This document shows positions 61,734 to 64,000 of a stretch of DNA of 64,000 nucleotides, one piece after another (the stretch's first letter is position 1; the number at the start of each line of letters is the position of its first letter). The notes below the pieces were generated by a model. The model was not told where the DNA came from, did not search any database, and was given only the letters and a program-made list of their open reading frames with translations. Position numbers and translations under genes: made by a program. Source of the DNA: CAYJBH01 sp964368815 (GTDB lineage: Bacteria; Bacillota; Clostridia; Oscillospirales; Ruminococcaceae); the NCBI GenBank assembly GCA_964368815.1, contig CAYJDA010000001.1, positions 218,575 through 282,574 on the forward strand. Reading direction: 5' to 3'.

Positions 61734-62951
61734 TTAAAAATCAACATCTAAATCGTAGTAACAGCATTTAAGGAGCTTTTCCATCTCATCTTGTGTAGGA
61801 ATTCTTGGGTTGGAAAGCGTACAAGCATCTCCTATGGCATTTTTAGCTATTTCCGGTAGTTTTTCAAGAAATACTTCTTCCGGCACAAAACCCTGCTCGG
61901 CATAATAGCTTTCCGGACCGTAGTGCTTAATGCACTGAGGAATTTTTAGCTCATCATTCATTTGGCGAAGATGTGCTATTAATGCATCAACCTTTTCGTC
62001 ATTATTGTTTCCAACTAAACCAAAAGCGTCTGCTATTTCACCGTAATAAATTTTTGCCTGCTCATTCTTAGCATTAAATGCTATAACCTTGGGCAGATAC
62101 ATAGCATTGGCAGACCCATGAACAATATGAGCACCATATTGCTCAAATGCAGCACCCGTTTTATGTGCCATAGAGTGAACAATGCCTAAAAGACCGTTAG
62201 AGAATGCCATACCTGCCATACACTGAGCATTATGGATTGTATCACGCTTACTTAAATCTCCGTTGTAGGAAGCTACAAGGTTTTCTTTAACCATTTTAGC
62301 AGAGTAAAGCGATAGCGGTGCTGTAAAATCTGAGCGTGCAGTAGAAACAAAGGATTCGATAGCATGAGTAATTGCATCCATACCGGTTTGGGCGGTAAGC
62401 TTTTGCGGCATAGTTTCGGCAATTTCAGAATCTAATATTGCCATATCAGGTGTAATCTCAAAGTCAGCTATCGGGAATTTAATACCCTGGTTATAGTCGG
62501 TAATAATTGAAAAAGCGGTAACCTCTGTTGCTGTACCGGAGGTTGAGGGGATTGCACAGAAATGAGCCTTATTGCGTAGCTCGGGAAGACCAAAAACTTT
62601 ACACATATCTTCAAAGGTGATTTCGGGATACTCATACTTAATCCACATGGCTTTAGCGGCATCAATTGGTGAACCACCACCGATTGCAACAATCCAATCA
62701 GGTTCGAATTTTAACATTTCTTTAGCCCCGTTCATTACTGTTTCAACCGAAGGATCCGGTTCGATACCGTCGATAACAGCAACCTCCATGCCAGCCTCTT
62801 TTAGGTATGCAACTGTTTTATCTAAAAAACCGGTCTTTTGCATTGCTGAGCCACCGGTGCAAACCATTGCTTTTTTTCCCTTTAATTTTTTAAGTATTTC
62901 CAGGGATCCTTTGCCGTGGTATAAATCTCTGGGAAGTGTAAATCTTGTCAT
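61734..62951 (-). CDS. Iron-containing alcohol dehydrogenase, Rex-controlled
   Basis: A 405-residue group III alcohol dehydrogenase. The nucleotide loop is WIVAIGGGSPIDAAKAMWIK. Metal ligands lie in QTGMDAITHAIESFVS (Asp and His) and GIVHSMAHKTGAAFEQYGAH, then IVHGSANAMYLP. It resembles butanol/1,3-propanediol-type dehydrogenases, reducing aldehydes with NAD(P)H. A perfect Rex operator beside its promoter fits a fermentative role that disposes of NADH. RBS AAAAGGAG. It is transcribed alone. Confidence 0.93.
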   Translation of the reverse strand: MTRFTLPRDLYHGKGSLEILKKLKGKKAMVCTGGSAMQKTGFLDKTVAYLKEAGMEVAVIDGIEPDPSVETVMNGAKEMLKFEPDWIVAIGGGSPIDAAKAMWIKYEYPEITFEDMCKVFGLPELRNKAHFCAIPSTSGTATEVTAFSIITDYNQGIKFPIADFEITPDMAILDSEIAETMPQKLTAQTGMDAITHAIESFVSTARSDFTAPLSLYSAKMVKENLVASYNGDLSKRDTIHNAQCMAGMAFSNGLLGIVHSMAHKTGAAFEQYGAHIVHGSANAMYLPKVIAFNAKNEQAKIYYGEIADAFGLVGNNNDEKVDALIAHLRQMNDELKIPQCIKHYGPESYYAEQGFVPEEVFLEKLPEIAKNAIGDACTLSNPRIPTQDEMEKLLKCCYYDLDVDF

Positions 62952-63115
62952 AATGAATCTCCTTTTCTTTTTAATATGAACAAATTAGTAAAAACGGTTA
63001 ACAAAGAGCTTTTTGCATATCATAAAACCTCAACTCATCACCTTTGCGTGCGAATCATTGAAGTTATTATCAAAAATTACTACACCGCATCTCCATTTAT
63101 TATTTTGTCAAATTA

Positions 63116-63144
63116 ATAATACAACATGTTCAGCGCAGAGTCAA
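63116..63144 (-). promoter_or_regulatory. Promoter of the alcohol dehydrogenase gene
   Basis: On the minus strand TTGACT (63139-63144), a 17-bp spacer and TATTAT (63116-63121), with a leader of about 160 nt. Confidence 0.75.
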
Positions 63145-63150
63145 CAGAGT

Positions 63151-63168
63151 TTGTTAAATTTTTAACAA
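63151..63168. promoter_or_regulatory. Perfect Rex operator
   Basis: TTGTTAAATTTTTAACAA matches the consensus TTGTTAAnnnnTTAACAA at all fixed positions and lies 6 bp upstream of the -35 element. Rex releases DNA when the NADH/NAD ratio is high. Confidence 0.85.
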
Positions 63169-63309
63169 TTGCACAATTTTAGATTTTAAGCGACAAAATA
63201 ATTGGCATGTCATCTAAGTGTTATCAACACAGAATTTTCTTCCAGCCCCTTTGGTGAATTAAATGAGGTTACCAAAAGTATGTAAGTCTGTTGAAAAACA
63301 CTAAAACAA

Positions 63310-63363
63310 ATAATCCGAACCACTCTCCAACAGGCACTATCTGTATTGAACGGTTCGGATTAT
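63310..63363 (-). terminator. Terminator of the ABC-2 permease gene
   Basis: ATAATCCGAACC (63310-63321) pairs with GGTTCGGATTAT (63352-63363). On the minus strand it is followed by TTGTTTTAG. Confidence 0.85.
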
Positions 63364-63507
63364 ATTTATCTGTTTTTTTGATCAATATTAAAACAGAAAT
63401 AAGCTGTACCCTGTGTTGCAAAATTGAAATTTGCTCCTAATGTTTTGCAAATTTTGGGAAGTAAAGCGCAAGAACACTCTATGGTGAAAGCCCAAGTTGA
63501 AAACAAA

Positions 63508-64000
63508 TTAAGAGTGAAAGGCTTCCTGCTTTTTATATATGCTTTTTGCAGCTACCAACAAAATAACTGTCACGAACAAAGTAAAGATGCTGACTGCGTA
63601 CGGTGGCATTAGCGATATGTTAAACACAGAATATATCTCATACAAATCCAGCAATATGTCCGATTCCAAAATGTTTATCGGAAATAGATTATTAATGTTG
63701 TTAATAGTTGTAGGTGTCTCGCTCTCGGGGAAAAACAGAGGGGCCAAGAAGATTACTGTAACAGGCACAACAACTAAAAAGTTGTTTTTTGCAACTGTGG
63801 ATATAAACAAACTCAGCATCATTATTAAGATATATGCAAGAAAAGCGATACCCATAATGACAAAATATGCTTGTAGCACCGTCAAATCATATGGCGACGT
63901 AAAGTAGGTGATCATAACCTGAATACTTGCATCCCATCCATTTGAGCCAAACACAAACAGGTAAAGCAAGGTCATAAACAACATACCGGCGACAAACAAA
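63508..64000 (-). CDS. ABC-2 type transporter permease, C-terminal part
   Basis: The C-terminal 160 or so residues of a membrane permease; the 5' end lies beyond the window edge. Four hydrophobic segments are seen, with a short loop rich in Asn between them (TPTTINNINNLFPINILESD). The pattern LAYILIMMLSLFISTVAKNN is typical of ABC-2 permeases that export drugs, peptides or lipids. An ATPase gene is expected outside the window. It ends in a KKQEAFHS tail. Confidence 0.75.
   Translation of the reverse strand, partial: LFVAGMLFMTLLYLFVFGSNGWDASIQVMITYFTSPYDLTVLQAYFVIMGIAFLAYILIMMLSLFISTVAKNNFLVVVPVTVIFLAPLFFPESETPTTINNINNLFPINILESDILLDLYEIYSVFNISLMPPYAVSIFTLFVTVILLVAAKSIYKKQEAFHS

Larger units (their letters stand above)
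62952..63507. other. 556-bp region upstream of the Rex-controlled gene
   Basis: It holds the promoter at 63116-63144, the Rex operator at 63151-63168, a lone TTAACAA half-site at 62998-63004 and the terminator at 63310-63363. No coding sequence is supported; the 62-codon plus-strand frame at 63424-63612 is antisense to the permease gene and is rejected. Confidence 0.7.

Noticed and set aside
63424..63612. 62-codon plus-strand frame
   Set aside because: Antisense to the ABC-2 permease gene, with no ribosome binding site.

Overview
The window looks like part of a draft scaffold from a low-GC, spore-forming member of the Clostridia. SpoIIE, a SpoIID-family protein and a SpoIIQ-like LytM protein are present. 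Sigma-A promoters with 17-bp spacers are common, ribosome binding sites are of the AGGAGG type, and lipoprotein signals are typical of Firmicutes. An Oscillospiraceae or Ruminococcaceae-type host is plausible but is inference. Two runs of exactly 100 N (5798-5897 and 28440-28539) are assembly gaps, each inside a tandemly repetitive coding stretch. The second can be closed on paper because its two flanks share 55 identical bases.

Layout. 1-1223: HU, the S4 protein RqcP, tRNA-Arg(TCT) and a degenerate pyrophosphatase paralogue. 1406-3308: an NSS-type sodium symporter and a DM13-domain lipoprotein. 3303-6860: a zinc uptake operon on the minus strand (Fur-family regulator, ZnuA with a His-rich linker, ZnuC, ZnuB and a small CC-motif lipoprotein). 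7197-12126: housekeeping genes (an unknown protein, nicotinate phosphoribosyltransferase, a D-Ala-D-Ala carboxypeptidase, pyrophosphatase and a GT2 glycosyltransferase). 12292-14664: spoIIE with a candidate Spo0A box upstream.

14784-27906 is a self-contained carbohydrate locus. It has an ABC importer (binding protein and two permeases, no ATPase), an alpha-glucuronidase-like hydrolase, a TIM-barrel isomerase and a D-2-hydroxyacid dehydrogenase. A divergent YesM/YesN two-component system sits beside it, followed by a GHL6-type hydrolase. It probably senses, imports and degrades an oligosaccharide, possibly one that contains uronic acid.

28261-30241 encodes an ECF sigma factor and an RsgI-like membrane anti-sigma factor with a very acidic Asp/Tyr/Asn tail. 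30407-38909 holds proA, rlmB, a 939-residue membrane protein that reads as a catalytically dead P1B-type ATPase with a proline-rich N-terminal extension, the SpoIIQ-like M23 protein, a GHL10 hydrolase and SpoIID. 39121-50782 is mostly housekeeping: dCMP deaminase, cytidine deaminase, rsmA, an acetyltransferase interrupted by an in-frame TGA, GTP-dependent PEPCK, tsaD-rimI-polA, dusB and an HD nucleotidase. 50864-64000 holds a YfhO-family protein, a PilZ protein, two iron-type alcohol dehydrogenases (the second behind a perfect Rex operator), thiamine pyrophosphokinase, Tex, a methyltransferase, an AIM24 protein, a divergent HxlR/flavin-type pair and a truncated ABC-2 permease at the edge.

The most interesting items are the pseudo-P-type ATPase, the stem that buries the ribosome binding site of the SpoIIQ-like gene right after it, the acidic RsgI tail, the extended zinc operon, the carbohydrate locus and the Rex-controlled alcohol dehydrogenase. 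All calls come from reading the sequence; no database search was run.
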